Assembly: GCA_016713885.1 (NCBI GenBank)
Contig: JADJOF010000003.1
Coordinates: 500,582 to 564,581 of the forward strand
Direction of reading: 5' to 3'
DNA length: 64,000 nt
Source of the DNA: Bdellovibrionales bacterium
GTDB taxonomy: Bacteria > Bdellovibrionota > Bdellovibrionia > Bdellovibrionales > JAMPXM01
Below are positions 9,719 to 18,220 of this stretch, in pieces. The position numbers and the translations under genes are program-made. A model generated the notes under the pieces. That model was given only the letters and a program-made list of their open reading frames with translations, was not told where the DNA came from and ran no database searches. Positions within the stretch are counted from its first letter, which is position 1. Each line of letters begins with the position of its first letter.

Positions 9719-10966
9719 TCAGTTATCAGTATCAAGGAGTCGATTGCTGAGTTCGCTCAGCGCAATCGACTCTTGAGTACCCGTTTTTAACCACTTCACT
9801 TGTGCGACCCCTGCTGTCAGCTCATTTGAGCCGATAATCACGGCGGCACGGGCGCCGATTTTGTCAGCGCGTTTCATGCGTTTAGCGAGATTGCCTGAAT
9901 AGCCGATGTCAGTTTTAAGGCCTGCGGACCGAAGCTTTTCTGAGAGCAAGATCGCAGCTTGTTCGGCCTCATCACCCAAGGGGACAATCGCAATTGGCTC
10001 GGGCGAAGCTGGAAGGTCAGGTAAAAGTTCGGCCAGGCGATCGATGCCAAAGGCCCAGCCAACGCCAGGAGTCTGTGGTCCGCCAAGATCTTTAATCAGG
10101 CCATCGTAGCGTCCGCCGGCAAGGACTGCGTTTTGAGATCCCAGCGCATCGGTCGTAAATTCAAAGACCGTGTGGCAGTAATAGTCGAGTCCGCGCACCA
10201 GGTTATCGTCGATGATAAAAGGAATCTCGAGGGCCTTTAGGCCGATGAGGACGGCATCGAAAAATGCTTTGGCTTCAGGCGTGAGCGAATCGGAAAGTTT
10301 AGGAGCTGAGGCCACGACGTTTTTGTCGCCGGGGTCTTTTGAATCCAAAATCCGAAGTGGGTTATTCTCGAGCCGCCAAAGTGAATCTTGCGAGAGTTCA
10401 GATTTTCGCGTGTTTAAGTAGCCAACAAGTTTGTCGCGGTAGGCAGCGCGCGAGGCTTCATCTCCGATGGTGTTGAGGTGAAGGGTGATCGATCCCAAAA
10501 CCCCCAACTCCTTGAGAATGCGATAGCCGCAGGCCAGAACCTCAAGATCGGCTTGAGGTTTTTCGACGCCAAGAAGCTCAACGCCAAACTGATGAAACTG
10601 ACGGTAGCGACCTTTCTGCGGGCGCTCATAGCGGAACATGGGGCCACGGTAAAAAAGCTTGAGCGGCGTGAGCTGACTCATGCCCTCTTGAATGAAGGCG
10701 CGAGCGACCCCGGCCGTGCCCTCAGGGCGAAGCACCAGTTCATCTCCGCCCAGATCCTTAAACAAGTACATTTGCTTTGAGACGATGTCGCTTGTGTCGC
10801 CTAAGCCTCTTTTAAAAAGGCCAGCGGGCTCGAGAATCGGCGTTTGAATCTCTTCAAAGCCGTAGAGTTCAACCACGCGGCTTGCCGTCGTTTCAATGAA
10901 GCGGTGGCGTTGGTTAGCGTCTTGAAAGAGATCTCGGGTTCCGCGAACGGTTTGAAGCTGGCTCAT
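9719..10966 (-). CDS. hisS: histidyl-tRNA synthetase
   Basis: Class II aminoacyl-tRNA synthetase charging tRNA-His, about 415 residues, the usual length. Motif 2 is seen as FYRGPMFRYERPQKGRYRQF, the histidine-specific loop as NLVRGLDYYCHTVFEF, and motif 3 as GVGWAFGIDRLAELL, with an anticodon-binding domain at the C-terminus. The open frame begins at 11155, but the family N-terminus (MSQLQTVRGTRDLFQD) starts at 10966. It is divergent from pdxJ, with 67 bases between the starts, so the two promoters are likely to share this gap. Confidence 0.95.
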   Translation of the reverse strand: MSQLQTVRGTRDLFQDANQRHRFIETTASRVVELYGFEEIQTPILEPAGLFKRGLGDTSDIVSKQMYLFKDLGGDELVLRPEGTAGVARAFIQEGMSQLTPLKLFYRGPMFRYERPQKGRYRQFHQFGVELLGVEKPQADLEVLACGYRILKELGVLGSITLHLNTIGDEASRAAYRDKLVGYLNTRKSELSQDSLWRLENNPLRILDSKDPGDKNVVASAPKLSDSLTPEAKAFFDAVLIGLKALEIPFIIDDNLVRGLDYYCHTVFEFTTDALGSQNAVLAGGRYDGLIKDLGGPQTPGVGWAFGIDRLAELLPDLPASPEPIAIVPLGDEAEQAAILLSEKLRSAGLKTDIGYSGNLAKRMKRADKIGARAAVIIGSNELTAGVAQVKWLKTGTQESIALSELSNRLLDTDN

Positions 10967-11033
10967 GCATTTAGATTTAGCCCGATGCGATCGCGATTGT
11001 CGAGTGTGCCTTAAAAATGCGATACAGGGCCTT

Positions 11034-11756
11034 ATGACAAAGCTCTCGGTGAACGTGAATAAGCTTGCGACCATTAGAAACTCGCGCGGTAAGAACAATC
11101 CCGATGTGCTTGCGTGGGCAAGCCGAATTGAAAGCTTTGGCGCACATGGCATCACAGTTCATCCGCGGCCTGACGGACGGCATATTCGGTTTTCCGACGT
11201 CCGCTCTTTGAAACCACTGGTCAGGGGGGAATTCAATATTGAGGGCTATCCGGAGCCCGCGTGGCTAGAGCTTGTCAAAGAGGTGTCTCCTCAACAGGCG
11301 ACATTGGTGCCGGATCCTCCTGATGCGCTGACGTCGAGCGCCGGTTTTCGGGTGAGTGAGTCACTTGACCTTTTGCGTGAGTCTGTTCGTTTTTTAAGCG
11401 GAATTCGCGTTTCCGTTTTTGTCGACCCGACCGATTTTTCTCAATCCGATGCGGGACTTTTGGCCTCGATAGGTGTTGGCCGTATTGAGCTGTACACGGA
11501 GCGCTATGCTGAAACTTTTGGCGGCCCCGAGGCCGGTTCTGTTTTAAGGGGATATCAGCAGGCGGCGAAGTGGGCACGAGCTGCGGGGCTTGGCGTGAAC
11601 GCTGGTCACGATTTGAATCTTTTGAATCTCAGGGCGTTTCAGCAGGCGATTCCAGAGCTCGATGAAGTCTCAATTGGGCATGCGCTCATCTGCGACGCGC
11701 TGGAGCTTGGGATGGAGGAAACGGTGCGCCGCTATCTCAATTCACTTTCATCTTGA
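11034..11756 (+). CDS. pdxJ: pyridoxine 5'-phosphate synthase PdxJ
   Basis: Condenses 1-deoxy-D-xylulose 5-phosphate with 3-amino-2-oxopropyl phosphate in vitamin B6 synthesis; cytoplasmic TIM barrel. 240 residues, as usual for the family (243 in E. coli). Diagnostic segments are LSVNVNKLATIRNSRG at the N-terminus, GITVHPRPDGRHI, TLVPDPPDALTSSAGF and the C-terminal GHDLNLLNL and EVSIGHALICDAL. The open frame starts at 10965, but the ATG at 11034 matches the family start. It is divergent from hisS, followed by feoA after 44 bases. Confidence 0.95.
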   Translation: MTKLSVNVNKLATIRNSRGKNNPDVLAWASRIESFGAHGITVHPRPDGRHIRFSDVRSLKPLVRGEFNIEGYPEPAWLELVKEVSPQQATLVPDPPDALTSSAGFRVSESLDLLRESVRFLSGIRVSVFVDPTDFSQSDAGLLASIGVGRIELYTERYAETFGGPEAGSVLRGYQQAAKWARAAGLGVNAGHDLNLLNLRAFQQAIPELDEVSIGHALICDALELGMEETVRRYLNSLSS

Positions 11757-11800
11757 GAAAGCCAGTGGTCGGAGCCCGAGGCTTCGAGTAGGCTTGCGGT

Positions 11801-12136
11801 ATGGTCGATTCCGCTCGTAACTTAAACCGACATATCAATTTGGCCGACTATCTACGCGAAAAGCGCGGGCCTTTGTCGCAGTCGACGGAGATGACGATTG
11901 TGGACGTTCAGGCTGTTGAGGACGGAGAGATCCCTCCGCCATCGGGTCGGCCTGATGGTTTGGCGGGTCGGCTTGGTGATTTTGGATTTCGCACCGGTGA
12001 GAGAATCGAGTGGCTTGGCCAGGCTCCGTTTGGAGAGCCGTATTTTTTCGTTGTTCGCGGAGCGACGGTCGCGCTGAGACTGGAAGAGGCAAAGCGCCTG
12101 AAAGTGACGCTGGAAGTGACGACGGATTCACCATGA
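11801..12136 (+). CDS. feoA: ferrous iron transport protein FeoA
   Basis: Small SH3-like cytoplasmic protein of 111 residues that assists FeoB. The conserved core is LGDFGFRTGERIEWLGQAPFG followed by FFVVRGATVALRLEEAKRLKV, which corresponds to the family's variable-then-AL-ALR pattern. An unusual N-terminal stretch of about 45 residues precedes the domain (RHINLADYLREKRG), so the protein is longer than the typical 75-85. Its stop overlaps the feoB start (ATGA), so the two are translationally coupled. Confidence 0.8.
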   Translation: MVDSARNLNRHINLADYLREKRGPLSQSTEMTIVDVQAVEDGEIPPPSGRPDGLAGRLGDFGFRTGERIEWLGQAPFGEPYFFVVRGATVALRLEEAKRLKVTLEVTTDSP

Positions 12137-14025
12137 AGCTTCTTCTCGTCGGCTCTCCCAATTCTGGAAAAACCACACTTTTTAATCGCCTCACTGGAAT
12201 TGGTGCGAAGACCGTGAACTATCCCGGCTCAACGGTCGACCTCTTGGTTGGTCACTGGGGCAAGCACACCGTGATTGACTCCCCAGGGATTTATTCTCTT
12301 GAGCCCCGCTCGCTTGATGAAGAAGTGACCTTAAAAGCGATCGCTGCAGAAAAGCCCGACGTGATTCTACTTGTCGTCGATGCGACACAGCTTGAGCGGC
12401 AGTTGGTGCTGGCACTACAGTTGATTCGCTCAGGACGCCCAGTTGCCATTCTGGTGTCGATGCTTGATCTCTTAAAGGGTGAGGGACTTCAACTTTCTCT
12501 CGACCGGCTGCGCCTCGAGCTTGGTGCTGCGTGTTTGGCGGTTTCAACCGGAGTGTCCGTTGAAACGGGCGCGATCGATGTGGATGAATTCGAAAAAGTT
12601 CTTCTTCAGACGGCCGAGAGCTCGGCTGCGCGAGTCGTTGCCGACAGCTCATCAATGAGCATGGCGACCGACGACTGGGGCAGGGCCGCGGAAATTAAAA
12701 AAAATGTTCTTCAACCACTTTCTCAGCCGCTCGGAGAGACATCAGTGAGGAGTGGAGGCGTCGTTCAATCGGCGCGCAGTCGAACGCGAGTGATTGACCG
12801 TTTCGCGCTTCATCCTCTTTTAGGGCCACTCCTGTTTTTACTGACGATGGGTGGGCTTTTCGCGTCGATCTACTGGGTCGCAAGTCCGTTGATGGAGCTT
12901 GTCGACGGCGGCTTTGGTGCGCTGAATGGCTGGGTACTTTCGTTTGCACCAGAGAACCTTTTTGTCCGTTTTCTTTCTGAAGGTATTTTGGCGGGAGCGG
13001 GGGCCGTTCTTGTTTTTGTACCGCAGATTTTCATTTTATTTATGGGCGTGATCGCACTCGAGGACTCCGGATACCTTGCGCGCGCGGCTTCGATTGTGGA
13101 TCGTCCGCTGCGGGCATTGGGGCTTGGTGGTCGGTCGTTTGTACCGCTGCTCTCAGGTTTTGCGTGTGCGGTTCCAGCGATGCTGGCCAGTCGAACGATC
13201 AATTCGCGCCGTGAGCGGTTTCTCACGCTGTTTATTTTGCCGCTGATGAGCTGCTCGGCCCGCCTGCCTGTTTACGCGCTTTTGATTGGATTTTTATTTC
13301 CGACTTCTTCGGGTCTCGCGGGGCTGACACTGGCGTTGCTTTATTTTGGCAGTATCATCGCTGGCGCTGTTGCAGCACTTTTGGCGGGACGACTGGGGCT
13401 TTTTAAAGGCGAGCGCGCGTTCCTGCTTTTGGAGCTTCCGGTTTACCGTGTGCCAAAACTGCAGGTTGTTTTTAAACAGGCGCTTCTGCGTACGCAGTCC
13501 TATGTGCGCCGAGCCGGGCTTGTGATTTTGGGGCTTTCAGTTGTGATCTGGGTGGGAACGACCTTTCCTGACTATCAGAATCCCGATCAAGGAGAACGCC
13601 TAGAGCGGAGTTATCTGGGGCGGACTGGGGCGCTGATTTCGCCGATTTTTGAGCCGATGGGAGGAGACTGGCGGACCGGGGTGGGGCTTCTTTCTGCGTT
13701 CGCAGCTCGCGAGGTGTTTGTTTCGACAATGGCCGTGCTCTTTCATGTGACCGACGCCGAAGAGGAGGGCATGCGCGCGGGGCTGCTTGAGCAAATGCGG
13801 ATGGCAAAGACTGATTCTGGTCGAGCGCTCTTTACGGTTTCAAGTGTGGTTGGGCTCTTAATATTCTTTGTTGTGGCGCTTCAATGTCTGTCCACATTTT
13901 CAGTTGCAGGTAAAGAGTCTGGGAGCTGGCGTTTCGCGTGGGGACAGCTCATTGCGTTCAATGTCATTGCCTATATTTTAGCCGTTGCTGCCGTTCAGGG
14001 GTTACGCTACCTCGGTTTTTCTTAA
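12133..14025 (+). CDS. feoB: ferrous iron transporter FeoB
   Basis: Inner-membrane Fe(II) transporter with an N-terminal GTPase domain, 630 residues (E. coli FeoB is 773, others near 650-700). G1 is GSPNSGKTT (residues 7-15), G3 is DSPG (49-52). The G4 position reads VSMLD (108-112) rather than the usual NMMD, so the guanine-contacting Asn is Ser while the Asp is kept. The membrane part has the two gate-like motifs GFACAVPAMLASRTI (usually GCNVPA) and MSCSARLPVYALL. The start overlaps the feoA stop; no feoC is seen. Confidence 0.92.
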   Translation: MKLLLVGSPNSGKTTLFNRLTGIGAKTVNYPGSTVDLLVGHWGKHTVIDSPGIYSLEPRSLDEEVTLKAIAAEKPDVILLVVDATQLERQLVLALQLIRSGRPVAILVSMLDLLKGEGLQLSLDRLRLELGAACLAVSTGVSVETGAIDVDEFEKVLLQTAESSAARVVADSSSMSMATDDWGRAAEIKKNVLQPLSQPLGETSVRSGGVVQSARSRTRVIDRFALHPLLGPLLFLLTMGGLFASIYWVASPLMELVDGGFGALNGWVLSFAPENLFVRFLSEGILAGAGAVLVFVPQIFILFMGVIALEDSGYLARAASIVDRPLRALGLGGRSFVPLLSGFACAVPAMLASRTINSRRERFLTLFILPLMSCSARLPVYALLIGFLFPTSSGLAGLTLALLYFGSIIAGAVAALLAGRLGLFKGERAFLLLELPVYRVPKLQVVFKQALLRTQSYVRRAGLVILGLSVVIWVGTTFPDYQNPDQGERLERSYLGRTGALISPIFEPMGGDWRTGVGLLSAFAAREVFVSTMAVLFHVTDAEEEGMRAGLLEQMRMAKTDSGRALFTVSSVVGLLIFFVVALQCLSTFSVAGKESGSWRFAWGQLIAFNVIAYILAVAAVQGLRYLGFS

Positions 14026-14035
14026 GCCGACGGCC

Positions 14036-14053
14036 CTGACACAATCCTGACAT
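14036..14053 (+). promoter_or_regulatory. PHO box upstream of pstC
   Basis: CTGACAC-AATC-CTGACAT: two 7-base repeats separated by 4 bases, exactly the layout of the PhoB site, with CTGACA in place of the enterobacterial CTGTCA. A TATC/CATATC element about 10 bases after the second repeat could serve as the -10, in line with PhoB-activated promoters that lack a -35. The regulator phoB is encoded in the same operon. Confidence 0.7.
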
Positions 14054-14086
14054 CGTTAAAACATATCAGGCTGTATCTTGGCCGCA

Positions 14087-15169
14087 ATGTCTCGTCGTGT
14101 TTGGTCTCGCCTGTTTTTTCGAAATCGAGTGGAAAACTCAGGTGATCAAGTCTTTGTTTTGTCGCTAAAGATCGTGGCTTGGGCCACGGTCTCGCTCTTT
14201 GCCGGGATGCTTGTCTATTTGGTGTATCTCGCTCGCGGCGCGATTGAGGCGCTCGGCTTTAATTTTCTGACCACCAACGACTGGAATCCGCCGATGGAGA
14301 TTTTTGGCGCGGCTCCTTTTTTGGTTGGGACGTTGGCTTCAAGTTTCATTGCGATTTTCATTGCGGCACCGGTGTCGATCGGCACGGCTTTGTTTTTAAA
14401 GGAAGTTGCTCCAAAGCGCGTGGCGCGGGTGGTGGGGTTTCTTGTTGAGCTTCTCGCTGCGATTCCAAGTGTTGTCTATGGCCTTTGGGGCGTCCTTGTT
14501 CTTGCGCCGGTCATGCGCGACCATGTTCAGCCGTTTCTTGCGAGTTGGTTTGGACCGGGCACCTATTTTGCCCAGGCTCTAGGGCACGTCCTGACGGGAC
14601 TCTTTTATCCCTTTCTTTTGATTGCAGATGTGTTGGGTCTGACGGAAGTGACGCTTGGAACGCTCTCGGAAAAAATGATGGCGCTGGCGCAAGGGCTATT
14701 CGATGGTCCTCCGCTTGGCTTGGGACTTCTCTCGGCGGGTGTTGTGCTGTCGATTATGATCACGCCAACGGTAACGGCGATGTCGCGTGAGGTGTTGGCG
14801 ATTGTGCCTGATAGCGTTCGCGAAGGCGCTTTGGGTTTAGGGGCGACGCGCTGGGAGATGATTCGCATCGCACTCTTGCGTTCCAGTCGCGCGGGGCTTG
14901 TCGGTGCTGTTATCCTAGGGCTTGGCCGCGCGATCGGCGAGACGATGGCGGTCACGATGGTGATCGGCAATCGAAATGAGATTCCAAAATCACTTTTTGA
15001 ACCAGCGCAAACGATGGCTTCCGTCATCGCCAATGAGTACAACGAGGCCGATGGGCTTCATCTCTCGAGCCTTGCGGCCGTTGGACTTTCGCTCTTTTTG
15101 GTTTCGCTTCTTGTGAATTTAGCGGCGCGAGGTTTTATTCGTTGGATTGAACGAGGGACGCGCGCATGA
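14087..15169 (+). CDS. pstC: phosphate ABC transporter permease PstC
   Basis: Inner-membrane permease of the high-affinity phosphate transporter, about 360 residues. Several transmembrane helices are visible (VSLFAGMLVYLVYLARG, FLVGTLASSFIAIFIAAPVSIG, FLVELLAAIPSVVYGLWGV), and the ABC permease coupling motif is REGALGLGATRWEMIRIALL. The ATG at 14087 is preferred because the PHO-box promoter predicts transcription starting only about 10 bases earlier; a TTG at 14078 is an alternative. First gene of pstCAB-phoU-phoB-phoR; the stop overlaps the pstA start (ATGA). No pstS gene is in the operon. Confidence 0.93.
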   Translation: MSRRVWSRLFFRNRVENSGDQVFVLSLKIVAWATVSLFAGMLVYLVYLARGAIEALGFNFLTTNDWNPPMEIFGAAPFLVGTLASSFIAIFIAAPVSIGTALFLKEVAPKRVARVVGFLVELLAAIPSVVYGLWGVLVLAPVMRDHVQPFLASWFGPGTYFAQALGHVLTGLFYPFLLIADVLGLTEVTLGTLSEKMMALAQGLFDGPPLGLGLLSAGVVLSIMITPTVTAMSREVLAIVPDSVREGALGLGATRWEMIRIALLRSSRAGLVGAVILGLGRAIGETMAVTMVIGNRNEIPKSLFEPAQTMASVIANEYNEADGLHLSSLAAVGLSLFLVSLLVNLAARGFIRWIERGTRA

Positions 15170-16011
15170 AAGAACTTTCTCTTCGCGATGGTCGTCGCAA
15201 GGTTCTCAACTGGTCCGCCATCACAGTGCTTTGTGTGCTTTCGTTTTTAGCGATCACGCCACTGTTTTTTATTTTTTCCTACCTCGCTGTTCGTGGGGCG
15301 GGCGGGCTATCTCTTGCGTTTTTTACGGAGCTTCCAAAGCCGGTTGGAGAAATTGGCGGGGGCATGGCGAACGCGATCGGCGGAAGCCTCATTCTGCTTT
15401 CGATTGCATCGAGTTTTGGCATTCCAATTGGGCTTGCCTGCGGTGTCGCACTTTCGGAGTTAAAAGTGGGCGTGACGGTTCGAGCTTTGAGGCTTTCCGT
15501 TGACCTGCTGACAAGTGTGCCGTCGATTGTCATTGGTCTTTTTGCGTACGCCGTTGTTGTGGTTCCGATGCGTGGGTATTCGGCTTGGGCCGGAGGTTTT
15601 GCACTTTCAATCGTGATGATTCCGATTGTGGCGCGTTCGACAGAAGAGATTTTGCGTCTGGTGCCGTCGCATGTCTACGAGGCGGGCCTTGCGCTCGGAC
15701 TCCCGCGTTGGAAGGTGCTTTTGCGCCTGATTATTCCAGGTGTGCGCGCCGGTGTGACAACAGGGATCCTGCTTGCCTCTGCCCGTGTTTCGGGTGAGAC
15801 GGCTCCGCTTCTCTTTACGGCGTTTTCAAACTCATTTGGCTTTCGCGGACTCAATCAACCGATTGCGAGTCTTCCGGTTCAGATTTTCACCTACGCCACA
15901 AGCCATGACGATACATGGCGGCAGCTGGCGTGGACGGGGGCCTTGGTTCTTGTCTTTGTGGTTTTTTTGCTCAATCTTGTGACGCGTTTCTTGATTCGAC
16001 GACGTGAGTAA
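15166..16011 (+). CDS. pstA: phosphate ABC transporter permease PstA
   Basis: Second permease subunit, 281 residues, with six or so transmembrane helices (ITVLCVLSFLAITPLFFIF at the N-terminus, LVLVFVVFLLNLVTRFLI at the C-terminus). The EAA-type loop YEAGLALGLPRWKVLLRLIIP contacts PstB. The sequence GFRGLNQPIASLPVQIFTYA near the end is typical of PstA. It overlaps pstC by four bases and is followed by pstB after 14 bases. Confidence 0.93.
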   Translation: MKELSLRDGRRKVLNWSAITVLCVLSFLAITPLFFIFSYLAVRGAGGLSLAFFTELPKPVGEIGGGMANAIGGSLILLSIASSFGIPIGLACGVALSELKVGVTVRALRLSVDLLTSVPSIVIGLFAYAVVVVPMRGYSAWAGGFALSIVMIPIVARSTEEILRLVPSHVYEAGLALGLPRWKVLLRLIIPGVRAGVTTGILLASARVSGETAPLLFTAFSNSFGFRGLNQPIASLPVQIFTYATSHDDTWRQLAWTGALVLVFVVFLLNLVTRFLIRRRE

Positions 16012-16025
16012 AGGATAGCGGGTTC

Positions 16026-16805
16026 ATGACCGATTCAGAAATTTCACTTCGCACCGAAGGACTTAGCGCATGGTTTGGCGATCACCATGTCGTGAAGTCG
16101 ATATCGCTCTCCGTGAGTCGCAACGACGTGTATGCTTTGATAGGCCCTTCAGGTTGCGGAAAGTCGACTTTTATACGTTGCCTGAATCGCCTGCATGAAG
16201 AGATCGATGGCGCGCGTGTGCAGGGTGATGTTTGGATCTCTGGCGACAGCGGGTCTGAGAATATCTATGCACCGGGGAGTGATCCAGTCGCCATCCGTCG
16301 CCAAGTTGGGATGGTTTTTCAAAAACCAAATCCGTTTCCGGGACTTTCGATTTTTGACAATGTCGTTGCTGGTTTGCGACTGGCCGGCGTGAAGCGACGA
16401 TCAGTGCTCGAGGAAGTCGTCGAAACGTCTCTCAAGCACGCAGCCCTCTGGACGGAAGTGAAAGACAAGTTGAAAAAGCCAGGGACGTCGCTTTCTGGCG
16501 GTCAGCAACAGCGGCTTTGTATTGCTCGTGCACTTGCTGTTCGACCAAAAATTCTTTTGATGGATGAGCCAACGTCGGCGCTTGATCCGATTTCAACGGC
16601 ACGTATCGAGGAGCTTGTGATGCGGCTTCGCAGCGAAGTGACGGTTCTGATTGTCACGCACAACATGCAGCAGGCCGCGCGGATCTCGAATCAAACTGCG
16701 TTTTTTCTGATGGGCGAACTTGTTGAGTCGGGACCTACAAGTCGTATTTTCACGAAGCCAAAGGACACGCGAACTGAGCAGTATATCACGGGTCGCTTCG
16801 GCTGA
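16026..16805 (+). CDS. pstB: phosphate ABC transporter ATP-binding protein PstB
   Basis: ATPase of the PstSCAB transporter, 259 residues. Walker A is GPSGCGKST (residues 40-48), the Q-loop VGMVFQKPNPFPG is diagnostic of PstB, the signature is LSGGQQQRLCIARAL, Walker B is ILLMDEPTSALDP and the H-loop is IVTHNMQQAARIS. All catalytic residues are intact. The C-terminus ends with EQYITGRFG, as in the family. Cytoplasmic face of the membrane, partner of PstC and PstA. Confidence 0.96.
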   Translation: MTDSEISLRTEGLSAWFGDHHVVKSISLSVSRNDVYALIGPSGCGKSTFIRCLNRLHEEIDGARVQGDVWISGDSGSENIYAPGSDPVAIRRQVGMVFQKPNPFPGLSIFDNVVAGLRLAGVKRRSVLEEVVETSLKHAALWTEVKDKLKKPGTSLSGGQQQRLCIARALAVRPKILLMDEPTSALDPISTARIEELVMRLRSEVTVLIVTHNMQQAARISNQTAFFLMGELVESGPTSRIFTKPKDTRTEQYITGRFG

Positions 16806-16825
16806 TTTTTTTCTTAGGGGGATCG

Positions 16826-17509
16826 ATGCAACGGCAATTTGAACAAGAGCTGCGTGAGCTAAAAAATCGAATCTTGGCGATGGGCGGCCTCGTTGAGCAG
16901 TCGATTGAAAAGGCCACGCATACTTTGCAGGCCAAAGATAAGAACGGCCTAACGGCATTGCGTGCGATCGAGCGAAAGATCAATGAGGAGCATATCGCGA
17001 TCGACAGCCTATGCCTTGAGGTTTTGGCCAGGCTCTCGCCGGTTGCCGCCGATCTTCGACTCATCTTGGCAATTATCAAGATTAATACAGATTTGGAGCG
17101 GATGGGCGACCAGGCGATGAACATCGGTTATAACACCGAACATTACATCGAAGATGGTGGGATTGACCTGCAAGAGAGCTTGAAACTGAATCTTCCGACG
17201 ATGGCAACGGCTGTCCGCAAAATGGTTCGCGACGCACTCGATGCGTTTATGAAGGGCGATACCGTGCTCGCGCAGAAGGTTCTGGAAAGTGATGATGAGG
17301 TTGACTCTTACAAAAATAACATCTTCGACACGTTGGTGACGTTTATGCGCACGAAACCCGACCAGATTGGATCGGCACTTGATCTGATTTTGGTGGCTCG
17401 AAACTTAGAGCGTATGGGGGATCATGCCACAAATATCGCTGAAGACGTGATTTTTGCTTGTACAGGAGAAGACGTTCGACATGGAGTCGGGGGTCACGGG
17501 AACGAATGA
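16826..17509 (+). CDS. phoU: phosphate signalling protein PhoU
   Basis: Negative regulator linking the Pst transporter to PhoR, 227 residues with two tandem three-helix PhoU domains. The metal-binding motifs are seen as NTDLERMGDQAMNI in the first half and ARNLERMGDHATNIAED in the second. The start follows AGGGGGATCG. The stop overlaps phoB by the ATGA arrangement, so the level of the response regulator is coupled to PhoU translation. Confidence 0.93.
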   Translation: MQRQFEQELRELKNRILAMGGLVEQSIEKATHTLQAKDKNGLTALRAIERKINEEHIAIDSLCLEVLARLSPVAADLRLILAIIKINTDLERMGDQAMNIGYNTEHYIEDGGIDLQESLKLNLPTMATAVRKMVRDALDAFMKGDTVLAQKVLESDDEVDSYKNNIFDTLVTFMRTKPDQIGSALDLILVARNLERMGDHATNIAEDVIFACTGEDVRHGVGGHGNE

Positions 17510-18210
17510 GCCAGAAGATTTTGGTCGTTGAAGATGAAGTCGATGTTCGTGAGCTTGTGGTCTTGCATCTCAAGCGTTTGGGACACGCAGTGACGGCAGT
17601 CGGCTCGGTTGAAGAAGCACGCGGCGCAATGGCGGCGGCGCGATTTGATCTTGCCGTTGTTGACTGGATGCTGCCTGGTGCAAGTGGCGTCGATTTTATT
17701 CGTGAGACTCGTCGGAGCCGAGATCGTGGGGAACTTGCGATATTGATGCTCACGGCGATGTCAGAGCCCAAAGATATTGTCGAAGGGCTTGATGCGGGTG
17801 CTGACGACTATTTATCGAAGCCTTTTGATGCTGGCGTTTTGGTGGCTCGCGTGCGCGCGCTGAGTCGGCGAATTTCTGGAACTCAGGATGCAGGGACGCC
17901 TTCGATGGAAGTGGTGAAGCTCGGGCAGCTTCACTTGTTTCCTGAGACCTACGAGGTGAAGTGCTGTGGCGAGCCGATCTCGCTCACTCCAAGTGAGTTT
18001 AAGCTCTTGATCGCGCTCTCAAAGAGTCAGGGACGGGTTTTGACCCGCGATTCTCTTATTTCGCAGATTCAGGGTGAGGGCGTGAGTGTGGTGGGACGCA
18101 CGGTCGACACCCATGTTTTTGGCCTGAGGAAGAAACTGGGCGATTGCGCCGATGTGATTGAGACGGTGCGCGGCGTCGGCTATCGCGTTAAACCCGATTT
18201 AGAGGCTTAA
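17506..18210 (+). CDS. phoB: phosphate regulon response regulator PhoB
   Basis: OmpR/PhoB-type DNA-binding response regulator, 234 residues. The receiver has acidic residues EDE (9-11), the phospho-accepting Asp53 in VVDWMLP and the lysine in YLSKPFD; the winged-helix effector covers the last 100 residues (LTPSEFKLLIALSKSQGRVL ... GRTVDTHVFGLRKKLG). The start at 17506 overlaps the phoU stop; an open frame extends to 17458 but is not needed. It probably activates its own operon through the PHO box at 14036. Confidence 0.9.
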   Translation: MSQKILVVEDEVDVRELVVLHLKRLGHAVTAVGSVEEARGAMAAARFDLAVVDWMLPGASGVDFIRETRRSRDRGELAILMLTAMSEPKDIVEGLDAGADDYLSKPFDAGVLVARVRALSRRISGTQDAGTPSMEVVKLGQLHLFPETYEVKCCGEPISLTPSEFKLLIALSKSQGRVLTRDSLISQIQGEGVSVVGRTVDTHVFGLRKKLGDCADVIETVRGVGYRVKPDLEA

Positions 18211-18220
18211 ATGGCCTTCT

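Noticed and set aside
10965..11033. Longer N-terminus for PdxJ
   Set aside because: The family N-terminus begins at 11034 and the upstream part lies in the hisS-pdxJ promoter region.
12010..12132. Upstream extension of FeoB
   Set aside because: It overlaps FeoA, and the GTPase domain starts at 12133 with ATGA coupling.
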